A DNA stretch of 13,944 nt from Methanobacteriota archaeon. Its GTDB lineage: Archaea > Thermoplasmatota > Poseidoniia > Poseidoniales > Poseidoniaceae. Positions 1 to 8,230 of this stretch are shown piece by piece. Where the stretch lies: assembly GCA_002727515.1 (NCBI GenBank), contig PBXF01000035.1, forward strand, positions 8,700 to 22,643, given 5' to 3'. Both the position numbers and the translations under genes were made by a program. Position 1 is the first letter of the stretch; the number at the start of each line of letters is the position of its first letter. The notes beneath the pieces are model-generated. The model had not been told where the DNA came from. It searched no databases and saw nothing but the letters and a program-made list of their open reading frames with translations.

Positions 1-2029
1 TTAGTACATGTTTGAATATCTCTTTCATGCCATCGGTCAAAAACTTGAATGAGTCTGTTCTTTGTGTTTCATATCCTCTTACGAGCATCTCTTCATTTGG
101 CCAAACGACTTGTCCGACATACCGCTTTTTCGCACCGTGACTGAAGAACACTGATAGCCCCTTTTCGAATTCTAATTCTGCACTTTTTTCGCTGAACCTT
201 TCTGCGATTTCATTTGCAAAATCAATCATTACTTGACATGGGTCTTCAACATCTTCAACGGGAGCTTTGACGAAGATTGAATCCGTGTCGGAATAAACCA
301 CTTCGTGTCCTTCATCACCAAGTTTCTGAATGATTTGTTTTATGTTATGTCGAGCCCATGCTGTAATTGATGTACCCAAATCCCGATGTGTGAAGCGGTA
401 AAATCCACTTGCAAAAACCCCATAAAACGAGTTCATTAGAATTTTTACAGCATATTGCATCTGATCATGATATGAACGAGCAGCACTATCTTTTGCAGTT
501 TTCATGCCTTTTTTGTGTTCATCTCTTTGAGCCATTAACTGCTCCAGTAAATGGGGCACCATGCCTCTTCTTTCGGATTCATTTCTAAATTTGGCTCCAG
601 TTGGAGATTCATACAATTCTTCTCCATCTTTTGGTTTGTCTGTACTGCTATCGTCAACCCTAGTTGTATAGCATATGTTTTTGCCAATCATTATGGAAGG
701 GTACATTGATTTGAAATCTAAAATTGCTACCCACGGGTGTAGCCCTGCCTCAACATCGTGAACATACCCTCCTTGGATTTGACCCTCTTTTCTTTCGGCC
801 GAACCTGTCATTGGAACTCCTATATTTGTCCTGTCTGCTAATCTAATAACTAAGGAGTCAATCAACTGAGATGTTGTGCCGTTAGCACTCACATCAAAAG
901 GAATTTTTGCTACTGCTGCAATCGCTTCTTTACGTCTGAATGCTTGGATTTCATGCATAATATCTAATGGTAACTCTGCATCTCTTAGACAGTAATCCAT
1001 GACTACATCTGGCCTATTAGCCCATTCTTCATCCATATTTGATGCATCTACATCCATTTTCTGCATTTCCGCATTGTCTGGAAATAATAGATTTGATACA
1101 AAGGAAAGAGTCTCTCTTTGCGGGCGTAAAGCTTGTCTAGCCTGCCACCAAGCATCCATTACACACCTGCCAGCCATATTCCATGCTCTGGTCTGACCTC
1201 GTGTTGGGTAAAGAGAATCTCTTGTTCTATCTTGTTCTGATTGAGAGACACGGCCCCAACCCATGGTCTGTGATTTGATTTTCTTGTCATTTTTGGAAAT
1301 TTGAAGTGCCCTATCAACTACTCTACCAATATCGAAATTATCGATATTATAGCCTGTAATTATGTCTGGGTCTTCCTTTCGAATGAGGTCTGTTAGGCCG
1401 GTAAGAATTTCTTTTTCAGGGCCAGAGAACATATGTCTGCTTCGTTCCCCAGATTCCATGTTTTCCATTACAACACCCGCACAATAAATTGTTGAATGCT
1501 CGATAGAGGTTTCTAAATCGAATGACATTACTTTGAATGGAGCCGGGAATGGCTGACAATTCTTCACATCCTCTAGATTTACTTCTATGCAGATATCGAC
1601 TGGATGTTCGGTTTGTATTTGTTCCCCGTTTACAGTTACGTGCATAGATAGATCACCATCCAAGAAAAACCGGTTCACAAACGGTATATCTCCGGAAAGT
1701 ATAGTCCATGATTGAAGATCCTTCCTAAGTTTGGGAACTGCAAATGGTTGAGTCACATAGACTTTCCACACTGGTTTCATTCCTAGATTAGTCCATTTAG
1801 TGGTGCTTTCTGTTACCTCTACAACATTTTCCATTTGTCGAACCGATTCGATATTCCCTTCTGTTATTCCAATTCCTGACGGAGTAATTTCAAACCAAGG
1901 CCTCAATCCTTTGACGCGCATCAAAACGGATTCACCGCTTCTCGCTCTTGCCCAGAGCTCAATAACCGTCAAATCGCCCTCAGAAACGTAGCGGCCTGTG
2001 ATGATTGCCAAGTCACCACTCCATCGCAT
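1..2029 (-). CDS. polB: DNA polymerase, family B (archaeal replicative type), 3' end outside window
   Basis: Replicative DNA polymerase with 3'-5' proofreading. The reverse strand encodes 676 codons from an ATG at 2029-2027 and is still open at the window edge; an in-frame TGA lies just upstream of this ATG. Every family B core motif is visible: Exo I FDLET (residues 170-174, D171 and E173 metal ligands), Exo II with NFD (231-233), Exo III YCLRD (346-350), Pol motif A DFKSMYPSI (from D438), motif B KILMNSFYG (from K529), motif C YSDTDS (D581 and D583), and the KKRY motif (to Y637). The thumb domain is cut off. No intein interrupts motifs A, B or C. The N-terminal strands with an RPWFEI segment (about 43-48) resemble the archaeal N-terminal domain that holds the uracil-sensing pocket; that assignment is an inference. 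It is transcribed divergently from the aminotransferase gene. Confidence 0.97.
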   Translation of the reverse strand, partial: MRWSGDLAIITGRYVSEGDLTVIELWARARSGESVLMRVKGLRPWFEITPSGIGITEGNIESVRQMENVVEVTESTTKWTNLGMKPVWKVYVTQPFAVPKLRKDLQSWTILSGDIPFVNRFFLDGDLSMHVTVNGEQIQTEHPVDICIEVNLEDVKNCQPFPAPFKVMSFDLETSIEHSTIYCAGVVMENMESGERSRHMFSGPEKEILTGLTDLIRKEDPDIITGYNIDNFDIGRVVDRALQISKNDKKIKSQTMGWGRVSQSEQDRTRDSLYPTRGQTRAWNMAGRCVMDAWWQARQALRPQRETLSFVSNLLFPDNAEMQKMDVDASNMDEEWANRPDVVMDYCLRDAELPLDIMHEIQAFRRKEAIAAVAKIPFDVSANGTTSQLIDSLVIRLADRTNIGVPMTGSAERKEGQIQGGYVHDVEAGLHPWVAILDFKSMYPSIMIGKNICYTTRVDDSSTDKPKDGEELYESPTGAKFRNESERRGMVPHLLEQLMAQRDEHKKGMKTAKDSAARSYHDQMQYAVKILMNSFYGVFASGFYRFTHRDLGTSITAWARHNIKQIIQKLGDEGHEVVYSDTDSIFVKAPVEDVEDPCQVMIDFANEIAERFSEKSAELEFEKGLSVFFSHGAKKRYVGQVVWPNEEMLVRGYETQRTDSFKFLTDGMKEIFKHVL

Positions 2030-2129
2030 GGTGTACTCTAAGAGTCAATAGGACAACAACTTGTCGAATCTAGGTATTTTTGCAAATATCACACAATAAT
2101 TGAATACCGGCGAGCGCTGGTCTCCCATA
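2030..2129. promoter_or_regulatory. divergent polB / ilvE intergenic region
   Basis: These 100 bases separate the polB start from the preferred ilvE start and should contain both promoters. The most AT-rich stretch is 2072-2100, with TATTTTT at 2075-2081 and AATAATT at 2095-2101. The second element lies about 30 bases before the ATG at 2130, close to the spacing of a leaderless archaeal transcript. On the reverse strand the AT-rich block lies 45-60 bases before the polB ATG, which would leave a short leader. No clear Shine-Dalgarno sequence precedes either start. Neither TATA element is a strong match, so this is a weak call. Confidence 0.35.
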
Positions 2130-3161
2130 ATGGGCGAAGACTTGGTCGATTGGGACAAACTTACATTTTCTATGACCGAAACAGACTTCATGTATATTGC
2201 TAAGACAAAAATGAATGATGCATGGATGCCTGGCGAGATTAGACCCTATGGAAATATCTCAATATCTCCTGCTGCTGGTGTAATCAATTATGGCCAGGGA
2301 TTATTCGAGGGAATGAAAGCATACAGAACCTCAAAGGGCAGAGTTGTTCTTTTCCGTCCAGAAGAAAACGCTAGAAGAATGCAAAGGGGTGCTGACAGAC
2401 TAAAGATGCCACCTGTGCCTGAATCGATATTCATAGATGCTGTAGAACAGTGTGTTCAACGTAATTCACGTTGGATTCCTCCGATGGAAAAAGGAGCTTT
2501 GTATGTAAGGCCTCTACTAAATGGAAGTGGTCCTGTATTGGGTGTTGCACCAGCTCCTGAATACACATTTATGGTATACGTAACTCCAGTTGGACCATAT
2601 TTCAAAGGCGGAATGACTTGCATTAAACTCCTGATAAGCGACCATCACCACAGAGCTGCGCCAGGCGGCTCAGGTGGAGTGAAGGCTATCGGAAACTATG
2701 CACCTGGAATGCTACCCTCAAAAGAAGCAAAAGCCGCTGGATATTCTGAAGTGATTTACTTAGATGCAGAAAATCATCAGTATATCGAAGAAGTAGGTGC
2801 AGCTAACTTCTTCTGTTTGAAAGGAAATACTCTATACACTCCAGAATTAACTGGCACAATTCTTCCAGGAATTACAAGGGATTCAATTATTCAACTCGCC
2901 AGACATAAGGGCTACGAGGTTGTTGAAACAAAAGTTGATGCGCATTTTGCAATGGAAGCAGATGAAGCGTTCTGTTGTGGCACGGCGGCAGTAATTTCTC
3001 CTATTGGTTCGATCACCTTCGGGGACAAAGTTGCTACTTATGGTGACGGGAATACTCCTGGAAAAGTTACACTCGAACTATATGATGCCCTGACAAACAT
3101 CCAAAATGAAAAGGACGAAGATTTCCTCGGATGGCTACATCCTGTACCTGGGCTTGATTAG
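2130..3161 (+). CDS. ilvE: branched-chain amino acid aminotransferase (class IV, BCAT/IlvE)
   Basis: PLP-dependent transaminase that interconverts leucine, isoleucine and valine with their 2-oxo acids, using glutamate/2-oxoglutarate. The 343-residue protein from the ATG at 2130 has the signatures of the longer, eukaryote/Mycobacterium-like BCAT subgroup: GLFEGMKAYR near the N-terminus, LYVRPLL, VKAIGNYAPG in which the lysine (about residue 185) should carry PLP, EEVGAANFF with the glutamate facing the pyridine nitrogen, TILPGITRDSI, and CCGTAAVISPIG. The length is slightly below the usual 350-370 of that subgroup and above E. coli IlvE. An in-frame TTG at 2100 would add ten residues, but they show no conservation that I recognise, so I prefer the ATG. 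No ribosome binding site is visible, which fits a leaderless message. It stands alone on its strand, and no other branched-chain biosynthesis gene is in view. Confidence 0.95.
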   Translation: MGEDLVDWDKLTFSMTETDFMYIAKTKMNDAWMPGEIRPYGNISISPAAGVINYGQGLFEGMKAYRTSKGRVVLFRPEENARRMQRGADRLKMPPVPESIFIDAVEQCVQRNSRWIPPMEKGALYVRPLLNGSGPVLGVAPAPEYTFMVYVTPVGPYFKGGMTCIKLLISDHHHRAAPGGSGGVKAIGNYAPGMLPSKEAKAAGYSEVIYLDAENHQYIEEVGAANFFCLKGNTLYTPELTGTILPGITRDSIIQLARHKGYEVVETKVDAHFAMEADEAFCCGTAAVISPIGSITFGDKVATYGDGNTPGKVTLELYDALTNIQNEKDEDFLGWLHPVPGLD

Positions 3162-3195
3162 TTCAAAGCAGTGTAAATGTAAATCACTCCACAAG

Positions 3196-3213
3196 GTAGA
3201 ATTAAAATTCTAC
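3196..3213. repeat. 18-base inverted repeat (GTAGAATT-AA-AATTCTAC)
   Basis: Perfect 8-base arms flank a two-base centre, 35 bases after the ilvE stop and about 120 bases before the next start. The centre is too small for a normal RNA hairpin loop and no T-run follows, so a dimeric protein-binding site or a chance AT-rich palindrome is more likely than a terminator. Confidence 0.5.
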
Positions 3214-3247
3214 AAATATAATCAAAGATATGTTGAAAAATACACTC

Positions 3248-3284
3248 GTAAAATGATTACATCGGGTAAAATGTAATATTTACA
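3248..3284. promoter_or_regulatory. operator-like cluster: direct repeat GTAAAATG x2 and nested palindromes
   Basis: GTAAAATG occurs at 3248-3255 and again at 3266-3273, 18 bases apart. ATTACAT (3256-3262) pairs with ATGTAAT (3271-3277) across an 8-base gap. TGTAA-TAT-TTACA (3272-3284) is a perfect 13-base palindrome overlapping the second arm. A related tandem TGTAAA-TGTAAA lies at 3172-3183. The cluster sits 20-55 bases upstream of the TATA box of the 3335 gene, a usual place for an activator or repressor. The regulator is unknown and the call rests on symmetry alone. Confidence 0.5.
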
Positions 3285-3301
3285 ATCGAAATTCTAAATT
3301 C

Positions 3302-3313
3302 TTTTTTATAATA
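3302..3313 (+). promoter_or_regulatory. TATA box for the 3335 gene
   Basis: TTTTTTATAATA, centred near 3308, lies about 26 bases before the ATG at 3335. This is the distance normally seen between an archaeal TATA box and the transcription start, so the message is probably leaderless or nearly so. In agreement, no Shine-Dalgarno sequence precedes the ATG. Confidence 0.6.
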
Positions 3314-3334
3314 TCAGAATGTAGTTTAGTTCAC

Positions 3335-6300
3335 ATGCCAGCCCCAACAAGACAGGTAGTGCCAGTAAGACCAATCGCTCAAACCTCCGTAATGGCAGTT
3401 GATGAAGAGCAAAAACCTCTGATTATTACTCCGCCTGGAGTTAGTCAATCGGGGGATTTCCTTTCTAGATTTACAGAAGTATTGATGTTCGGTGGAGCGT
3501 TAATTGGAATCTGGACAGGATTGCTTGGTATTGCATTTAGCGATGATGCTACGAATTACAATTACCTTGTTTTATTCGTAGGGGGATTCATTTCTGCAGG
3601 AATTGCACTAGCAATGGTTGAATTTCACGGCAAGAAAAATGAATATTTGTTGATGCCATCGCAAAATTACCTCCTAGGTATGTCGTTTTTCTTTATGGCA
3701 GTTGGGCTTTTATGGGGAGTTAGATTCCTTTCAGGGTGGCTAACTTATGATTCGCCATTTGACAATTTCGACTTATTCGGGCCACGTATTGCTGATGAAT
3801 CTAGTTGGATTCCAGATGCAACTATAATATATTTCCAAGCCTTAGGTGCAGGATTATTAGTATTAGTTCAACAAAGAATTTTATCCCGATACAAAGGTGA
3901 ATTGACCTTCTCATGGACAATAACATGTATCGTTCCTCTGGCTTTGTTATTAGTAGGAATAGGGCCATGGATTGATTATTCCGGCAATGTGGTATCTTAC
4001 GAAATTGGAAGTGCCATCGTCTGTCTTACAGCAATTGCAATGATATCTGCTGTAAATTCCAACAAATCAATTACTTTCACAATCATTGCTGCAGTTTGTG
4101 GATTAATTCCATTTATTTATGAAATAGCAAACTCAAATGCTACTGATGAAGGTGTAGGAGGAGCACTATCACTTCTTGTTTTCATTATCATTATTCAAGG
4201 ATATCTAGCAACCAATTCCAAATTAAATCAGAAACTAATGGAAAAGACCTCCTTCATACTAATTGGTGAGATTGTTATTGCGATGCTTGTTGCAAACGCT
4301 ATCGATGCAAACGCTATATTGGGCCCAATCAAGTTTGCTGACACGGCGTTCGCTGAGACACTGACTCTCCCCGTTGTCTTCTGGTTTGTAACCTTAGCAG
4401 CATTCTTCCCTGCTGTTTTGAACAATAGAGTACCTGCTATGCCAATTGGATTAGCGTTTGCATTGTGGACACTTAATGGCGATGAAGCGATTCTTCCGTG
4501 GGTCACAGCGCTGATAATGATCTTTTACATGTTATTCTTTGCAAAAGCAACAAGAAAGTGGGTAGCGAATCTGACTATTAGTGCCCTAGCAATATCTTAC
4601 CTATTGGCTGATAGAATCGGGTATGGAATAGAAACTGAAAGTATCAATCTTGCAATAGCCTTCGCAATTATTGCAATGTCATGGATGGCATTAAAATTAG
4701 AAAAGATTTCATTCTCTAACGGAATTCAAGCAGTTGTTTTCATCCTACTATCAAGTACGATTATGGAATCTGAATACTGGTTCACCTCATGGATTATTGT
4801 ACTATTCTTAGTTTCAATAGTATATGATAAATTAAAATCGGTAGATGCTAATGATTTCATAGAAAGAAGAAACGCTACACTTGGGCTGATCACTTCACTA
4901 TCTTTTGCAGCAGGAATGATGCTGAATGGTAAAATGGATATCCCATATGAAGTAGATGCTCTTAGTGGAGCCAATATTGAATTTGTTTTGTTTGGTTTAA
5001 TTGTCCATTTCGTGTTTTTCCAAACTCGAAAAATGGAAATGGACCTTGGTGAATTTTTGTGGGTTATTGAAGACAAATCTGATTCCAAGTGGACATTCGA
5101 TAGCAACATAAATGCGTGGGTGATGAAAGAGGATGGAGAAAACAAATTATCTATTCATGATGAGCAAATTAGATGGGGAGAGCTTTCTAGATTCTCGCTA
5201 GCATTTTCCATCTTTTCTGTGTGTCTTGGTTTATCTGGAATCAATATCGAAAATCCATCGTACCAATTTTTACTGCCTCTTTTGATGGCTTTACCAATTA
5301 GTTTGCTGATGCATCAATTGTTTGAATTGAAAGAAATATCTTCTCAAACGAGATTTGTTGGAGTTCTCCATCTAATTATTGTAGCAGCCTTTACAAGACC
5401 GCTAATCGAATCAATAACTGAAACTGCTACAGAAAAAGATTCTCTGATAGCAGGAATTATCCATGACTTGATTCTTTTGTCTGCCCCATTATATGTTAAC
5501 TACGTAATTAGCAAGAAAGGACTTGATGAACATGCGTTGAACAGATTCGCTGACAATTTGATGTTCGCAGGATTGGTTATATTGGGTGTGTTCGACCAAT
5601 CAGGTGGATTGATGTTCTTCAGTCTATTCATGCTCGTTGCTTTGCAAAGCATGAAGTATAGAATGGGAGTTATCAACTGCATTCCGTTTGTATTCATATT
5701 AACACAAGGGCTTGATACATTTTCTCCTGAGTATGGACTTGCATACCAACTTATGGATATGCTTACGACTTCACCTGAATCCTACTTCGATACAGGATCT
5801 TCAGATGTTCTTTGGTTCACTAAATTTACAGGAATAATAACATGCACATTTATGGCATGTGTATTAGGAATGAGTATCTATGATTCTAAGAATGATGAAT
5901 TAGATTACAAGTTATCATGGTTTGTGCCACTGGTATGGTTCTTCTTCGCAGCATTAGCTGCTCTTCCAAATGCGGCTTGGCTCCCATTATTCATAGTGAT
6001 TTTCGGTATAACAAACGCTTGGTATCGTGGCGAATTGAGATACATGCAATTCTTTTGCTTCGGCCTGATTATGTCTTGGTTGTTAGGATTCTCTGAAGGA
6101 TTTGATGAGATGAGCGGAGAAGTATTTGGAAACTCAATGCTATTTGGCGGAATAAGCGTAGCAATCCTAACTATTCTAACATCAGCGAAAATCATGACGA
6201 AGTACGTAGAGGATTTTGGTGGATTAGATGAAGATGAATACATTGAAAAAATCCACAATGATCTAAAATTCTTCAGCTTAGTTCCACTTATGTTGTCCTT

Positions 6301-7330
6301 CAATGTTTACTACGGAATTGGTATGTTAATAGCAAGCGTATGGGCGACTGTAGAAGTGGATAAGCCAACACTATTGCTAATGCCATTAATCCATGCCCTT
6401 ACCCTTGGAAATCAATTGTCGGAATTAAACATCTCTGACGAAGAAATGAGAGGGTTCATTGTTGGATTGCTGCTTGTCGCTGAAGGACTTGGTCTGCTAT
6501 ATATCTCAAGTAGAGATGATATGGTCTATGATGCTAAGGTTTTCACTTGGAGAGATGATGATGAATTCTTCCTATATGTAGAACGCATGGGATTAGCAGG
6601 AACACTTTCAGCGATTGCAGGTGTTGGATATGCATTCAATTCAGATTTACAACTCGCATTCTTTTTCATGACTGTGATTTTGAGTGGAATTGCCATAACT
6701 GGATTCAACGAAAAATACCAAAATGTAAGATGGAGAAGAGCATTAGGAGTATATGGTTCAATGATTTCTGGTCTATGTTTATACAACATGATTGACAATG
6801 ATTTATTTGCAGGCCTAACTATAGTCGGGCTGAGTTTACTCGCTATGGGATTCGGATTCATATATCTCCAGCAACGATCAAGTTATGCGCAACAAACACC
6901 CAGTTTCATACAACCTGCATTGACTCAAGAACAAATTACGTCATCAATTCCTGAACCGGTTACTGCCGAATCTGTAGAAGAAGGAGAAGATGACCGTGAG
7001 GAAGAACTAGACGACCTAGATGAAGAATTAGATGATCTAGATGCAGAACTGGATGAACTAGACGAAGAACTAGATGAACTAGACGAGGAATTCGACGATG
7101 ATGAAGAGAATCTACAGCCATTACCTGAGAAGAAAATCGAAAAGATTGTTCAAAAACAAGTCGAATCTAGTACAATATCTACAGTGTCAGGCTTGGAAAT
7201 AAGATTCCCTCCTGGTGTTCTAGAAAATATAACTAAGACAATACAGTTGACGCCCCACGATGGTTTCAATCCAGTATTAGAATTAGGAGAGAACGGAAAA
7301 CTAAGACTGGTGTTTGATCCAAGTCAATGA
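3335..7330 (+). CDS. giant polytopic membrane protein (1331 aa) with acidic heptad-repeat coil and C-terminal domain
   Basis: I do not recognise the family. The N-terminal 45 residues are polar and Pro-rich. Residues about 48-1177 hold roughly 30-37 hydrophobic segments, many separated by only a few polar residues and with no obvious transport or catalytic motif. The longest polar insert is about 563-617 and is rich in Trp, Asp and Lys. After the last membrane segment comes a Gln/Pro/Thr linker, then five seven-residue units of the type EELDDLD (1223-1257) with leucines spaced 3-4-3-4, as in a coiled coil. A small, probably beta-rich domain (about 1280-1331) ends the protein. The size and style recall large bacterial multi-TM proteins such as DUF2339, but I see no motif proving a relation. 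It is flanked by an elaborate promoter region and stops 3 bases before the convergent SRP19 stop. Role unknown; an envelope structural or transport function is a guess. Confidence 0.9.
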   Translation: MPAPTRQVVPVRPIAQTSVMAVDEEQKPLIITPPGVSQSGDFLSRFTEVLMFGGALIGIWTGLLGIAFSDDATNYNYLVLFVGGFISAGIALAMVEFHGKKNEYLLMPSQNYLLGMSFFFMAVGLLWGVRFLSGWLTYDSPFDNFDLFGPRIADESSWIPDATIIYFQALGAGLLVLVQQRILSRYKGELTFSWTITCIVPLALLLVGIGPWIDYSGNVVSYEIGSAIVCLTAIAMISAVNSNKSITFTIIAAVCGLIPFIYEIANSNATDEGVGGALSLLVFIIIIQGYLATNSKLNQKLMEKTSFILIGEIVIAMLVANAIDANAILGPIKFADTAFAETLTLPVVFWFVTLAAFFPAVLNNRVPAMPIGLAFALWTLNGDEAILPWVTALIMIFYMLFFAKATRKWVANLTISALAISYLLADRIGYGIETESINLAIAFAIIAMSWMALKLEKISFSNGIQAVVFILLSSTIMESEYWFTSWIIVLFLVSIVYDKLKSVDANDFIERRNATLGLITSLSFAAGMMLNGKMDIPYEVDALSGANIEFVLFGLIVHFVFFQTRKMEMDLGEFLWVIEDKSDSKWTFDSNINAWVMKEDGENKLSIHDEQIRWGELSRFSLAFSIFSVCLGLSGINIENPSYQFLLPLLMALPISLLMHQLFELKEISSQTRFVGVLHLIIVAAFTRPLIESITETATEKDSLIAGIIHDLILLSAPLYVNYVISKKGLDEHALNRFADNLMFAGLVILGVFDQSGGLMFFSLFMLVALQSMKYRMGVINCIPFVFILTQGLDTFSPEYGLAYQLMDMLTTSPESYFDTGSSDVLWFTKFTGIITCTFMACVLGMSIYDSKNDELDYKLSWFVPLVWFFFAALAALPNAAWLPLFIVIFGITNAWYRGELRYMQFFCFGLIMSWLLGFSEGFDEMSGEVFGNSMLFGGISVAILTILTSAKIMTKYVEDFGGLDEDEYIEKIHNDLKFFSLVPLMLSFNVYYGIGMLIASVWATVEVDKPTLLLMPLIHALTLGNQLSELNISDEEMRGFIVGLLLVAEGLGLLYISSRDDMVYDAKVFTWRDDDEFFLYVERMGLAGTLSAIAGVGYAFNSDLQLAFFFMTVILSGIAITGFNEKYQNVRWRRALGVYGSMISGLCLYNMIDNDLFAGLTIVGLSLLAMGFGFIYLQQRSSYAQQTPSFIQPALTQEQITSSIPEPVTAESVEEGEDDREEELDDLDEELDDLDAELDELDEELDELDEEFDDDEENLQPLPEKKIEKIVQKQVESSTISTVSGLEIRFPPGVLENITKTIQLTPHDGFNPVLELGENGKLRLVFDPSQ
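7001..7105 (+). repeat. 21-base coding repeat encoding acidic leucine heptads
   Basis: Five in-frame 21-base units within the giant membrane protein encode EELDDLD, EELDDLD, AELDELD, EELDELD and a degenerate EEFDDDE. Synonymous changes (CTA/TTA/CTG, GAC/GAT) make the DNA copies less alike than the peptide copies, which suggests the peptide pattern has been kept by selection rather than arising by very recent duplication. Confidence 0.85.
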
Positions 7331-7333
7331 TTT

Positions 7334-7789
7334 TTAGCGCCTGCGCTTTTTCTGGCTCCTTTGAGCCCTAGCTTGTGCTGCTCTAGCCTTATTTGCACCC
7401 TTTCTCTGAGAGCGAGCGCTTTTGTCGCCAACCCTTGGGCCTCTGATTCGGGCTTCTTTCTCATTATTTCTCTGGTCTTTTTGCATCTGGCGCCACTGTC
7501 CGCCAATCAACTGCATAATTTCTTCTTTCGTTGACGCACCAATAGATTCTGAGGCTCCTCTTTTTGAAACCCAAAGTCGTCCCTCTTTGGCATGTGGTCT
7601 TTTTGGATGAGAAACTAATTCTTCTCTTTTCACCTTTCGGAGGCCTAATGCCCTTGAAGCAATGAATAAACCTTCAAGATCAGGTTTTAGAACGCTGGAA
7701 TCTTTTGGCACTCTTCGACCTGCTCTTCTGCTGGTTTTAGCGTCAAAGTACCCCGGCCAAACTGCTATTCGGTCAGGATTGTGGTCCAT
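7334..7789 (-). CDS. srp19: signal recognition particle 19 kDa protein with long basic C-terminal tail
   Basis: SRP19 binds helices 6 and 8 of 7S RNA and helps SRP54 load, for co-translational targeting of membrane and secreted proteins. The 151-residue product has the family's start: VWPGYFDAKTSRRAGRRVP (residues 10-28), a Pro-Asp-Leu-Glu helix start, a second helix ending in ALGL, and HPKRP then GRLWVSKRG in the RNA-binding core. Archaeal SRP19 is usually about 85-100 residues. Here about 55 further residues follow, ending in a Lys/Arg/Ala/Gln-rich tail (KKRRR at the end) that looks disordered and RNA-binding. It is second in a pair with S8e, 30 bases downstream, with GAGG at 7797-7800 seven bases before the ATG. 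Confidence 0.93.
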   Translation of the reverse strand: MDHNPDRIAVWPGYFDAKTSRRAGRRVPKDSSVLKPDLEGLFIASRALGLRKVKREELVSHPKRPHAKEGRLWVSKRGASESIGASTKEEIMQLIGGQWRQMQKDQRNNEKEARIRGPRVGDKSARSQRKGANKARAAQARAQRSQKKRRR

Positions 7790-7796
7790 AGGCGAG

Positions 7797-7800
7797 CCTC
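7797..7800 (-). promoter_or_regulatory. ribosome binding site of srp19
   Basis: GAGG on the reverse strand lies seven bases before the ATG at 7789, within the 30-base gap after S8e. It supports that start and translation from a shared S8e-SRP19 message. Confidence 0.6.
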
Positions 7801-7819
7801 AGTTGGCTTCCTTTTCAAA

Positions 7820-8197
7820 TCATTCGACGATTACGCCGTTCAGAATTCCGTCATGTCCAGGTCTTGAAGTAATCTTCACGTTACCCTTGTCTGTTTCTAC
7901 GACAGCGCCCTTTGTCAGTATGTTTCTTCGAATGTAGTTTGGATTTGCATCATTTGCTATAACTGTATTAATTGTTGCAACACTGGTTTTACCATTCTTG
8001 TCGTTAACGTTACACTTGTTATCAGATAGAACACGAACTAGTACGTTTCCGCCAGTAGTTCTGTAGATCTTTCTCTTAGGGTCTCCTATCAAAGCGAATT
8101 GCTTTTCTGAGGATATCTCAGTTGAGCGCTTTCCTCGAGCAGGAACGCGTCGACCACCAGTTGCTTTTCTTTTTGAAATTCCATGCCACTGTGCCAT
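7820..8197 (-). CDS. rps8e: small-subunit ribosomal protein S8e
   Basis: Archaeal/eukaryotic-specific protein of the 30S subunit. The 125-residue product matches the family over its full length: MAQWHGISKRKATGGRR at the start (the S8e N-terminal signature with the basic ATGGR loop), GDPKRKIYRTTGGNVLVRVL, a central NPNYIRRNILTKGAVVET segment, and an ending of GNVKITSRPGHDGILNGVIVE type. The length is that of archaeal S8e. GGAG at 8206-8209 lies eight bases before the ATG. SRP19 follows on the same strand after 30 bases; pairing of these two genes occurs in other euryarchaea. The FAH gene lies upstream on the same strand with a 53-base gap. Confidence 0.96.
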   Translation of the reverse strand: MAQWHGISKRKATGGRRVPARGKRSTEISSEKQFALIGDPKRKIYRTTGGNVLVRVLSDNKCNVNDKNGKTSVATINTVIANDANPNYIRRNILTKGAVVETDKGNVKITSRPGHDGILNGVIVE

Positions 8198-8205
8198 AAT
8201 AATGT

Positions 8206-8209
8206 CTCC
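8206..8209 (-). promoter_or_regulatory. ribosome binding site of rps8e
   Basis: GGAG on the reverse strand with an eight-base spacer to the ATG at 8197. It fixes the S8e start, which also matches the conserved N-terminus. Confidence 0.65.
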
Positions 8210-8230
8210 AGCGCCTTGGCGACCAGCCGT

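Noticed and set aside
1..3. TTA at the window start could be the polB stop codon on the reverse strand
   Set aside because: The polB frame ends with a complete codon at 4-2, so this TAA is out of frame, and the thumb domain is still missing.
430..720. Possible intein insertion at polymerase motifs A or B
   Set aside because: Motifs A and B read straight through at normal spacing with no inserted Hint or endonuclease segment; motif C (about 270-295) is also intact.
3196..3213. Terminator hairpin for ilvE
   Set aside because: A two-base centre cannot form a normal loop, and there is no T-run after it.
3162..3334. Small RNA or tRNA gene in the largest gap
   Set aside because: The gap is too AT-rich, with no cloverleaf or GC-rich stem; its structure is explained better as control sites.
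4228..5145. Reverse-strand open frames of 92 and 139 codons inside the giant membrane gene
   Set aside because: They are antisense to a long, compositionally consistent membrane protein, with no recognisable domain or start signal.
7324..7506. A 60-codon reverse-strand frame over the SRP19 tail
   Set aside because: It is the same basic, repetitive DNA read in another frame; the SRP19 frame is supported by conserved sequence.
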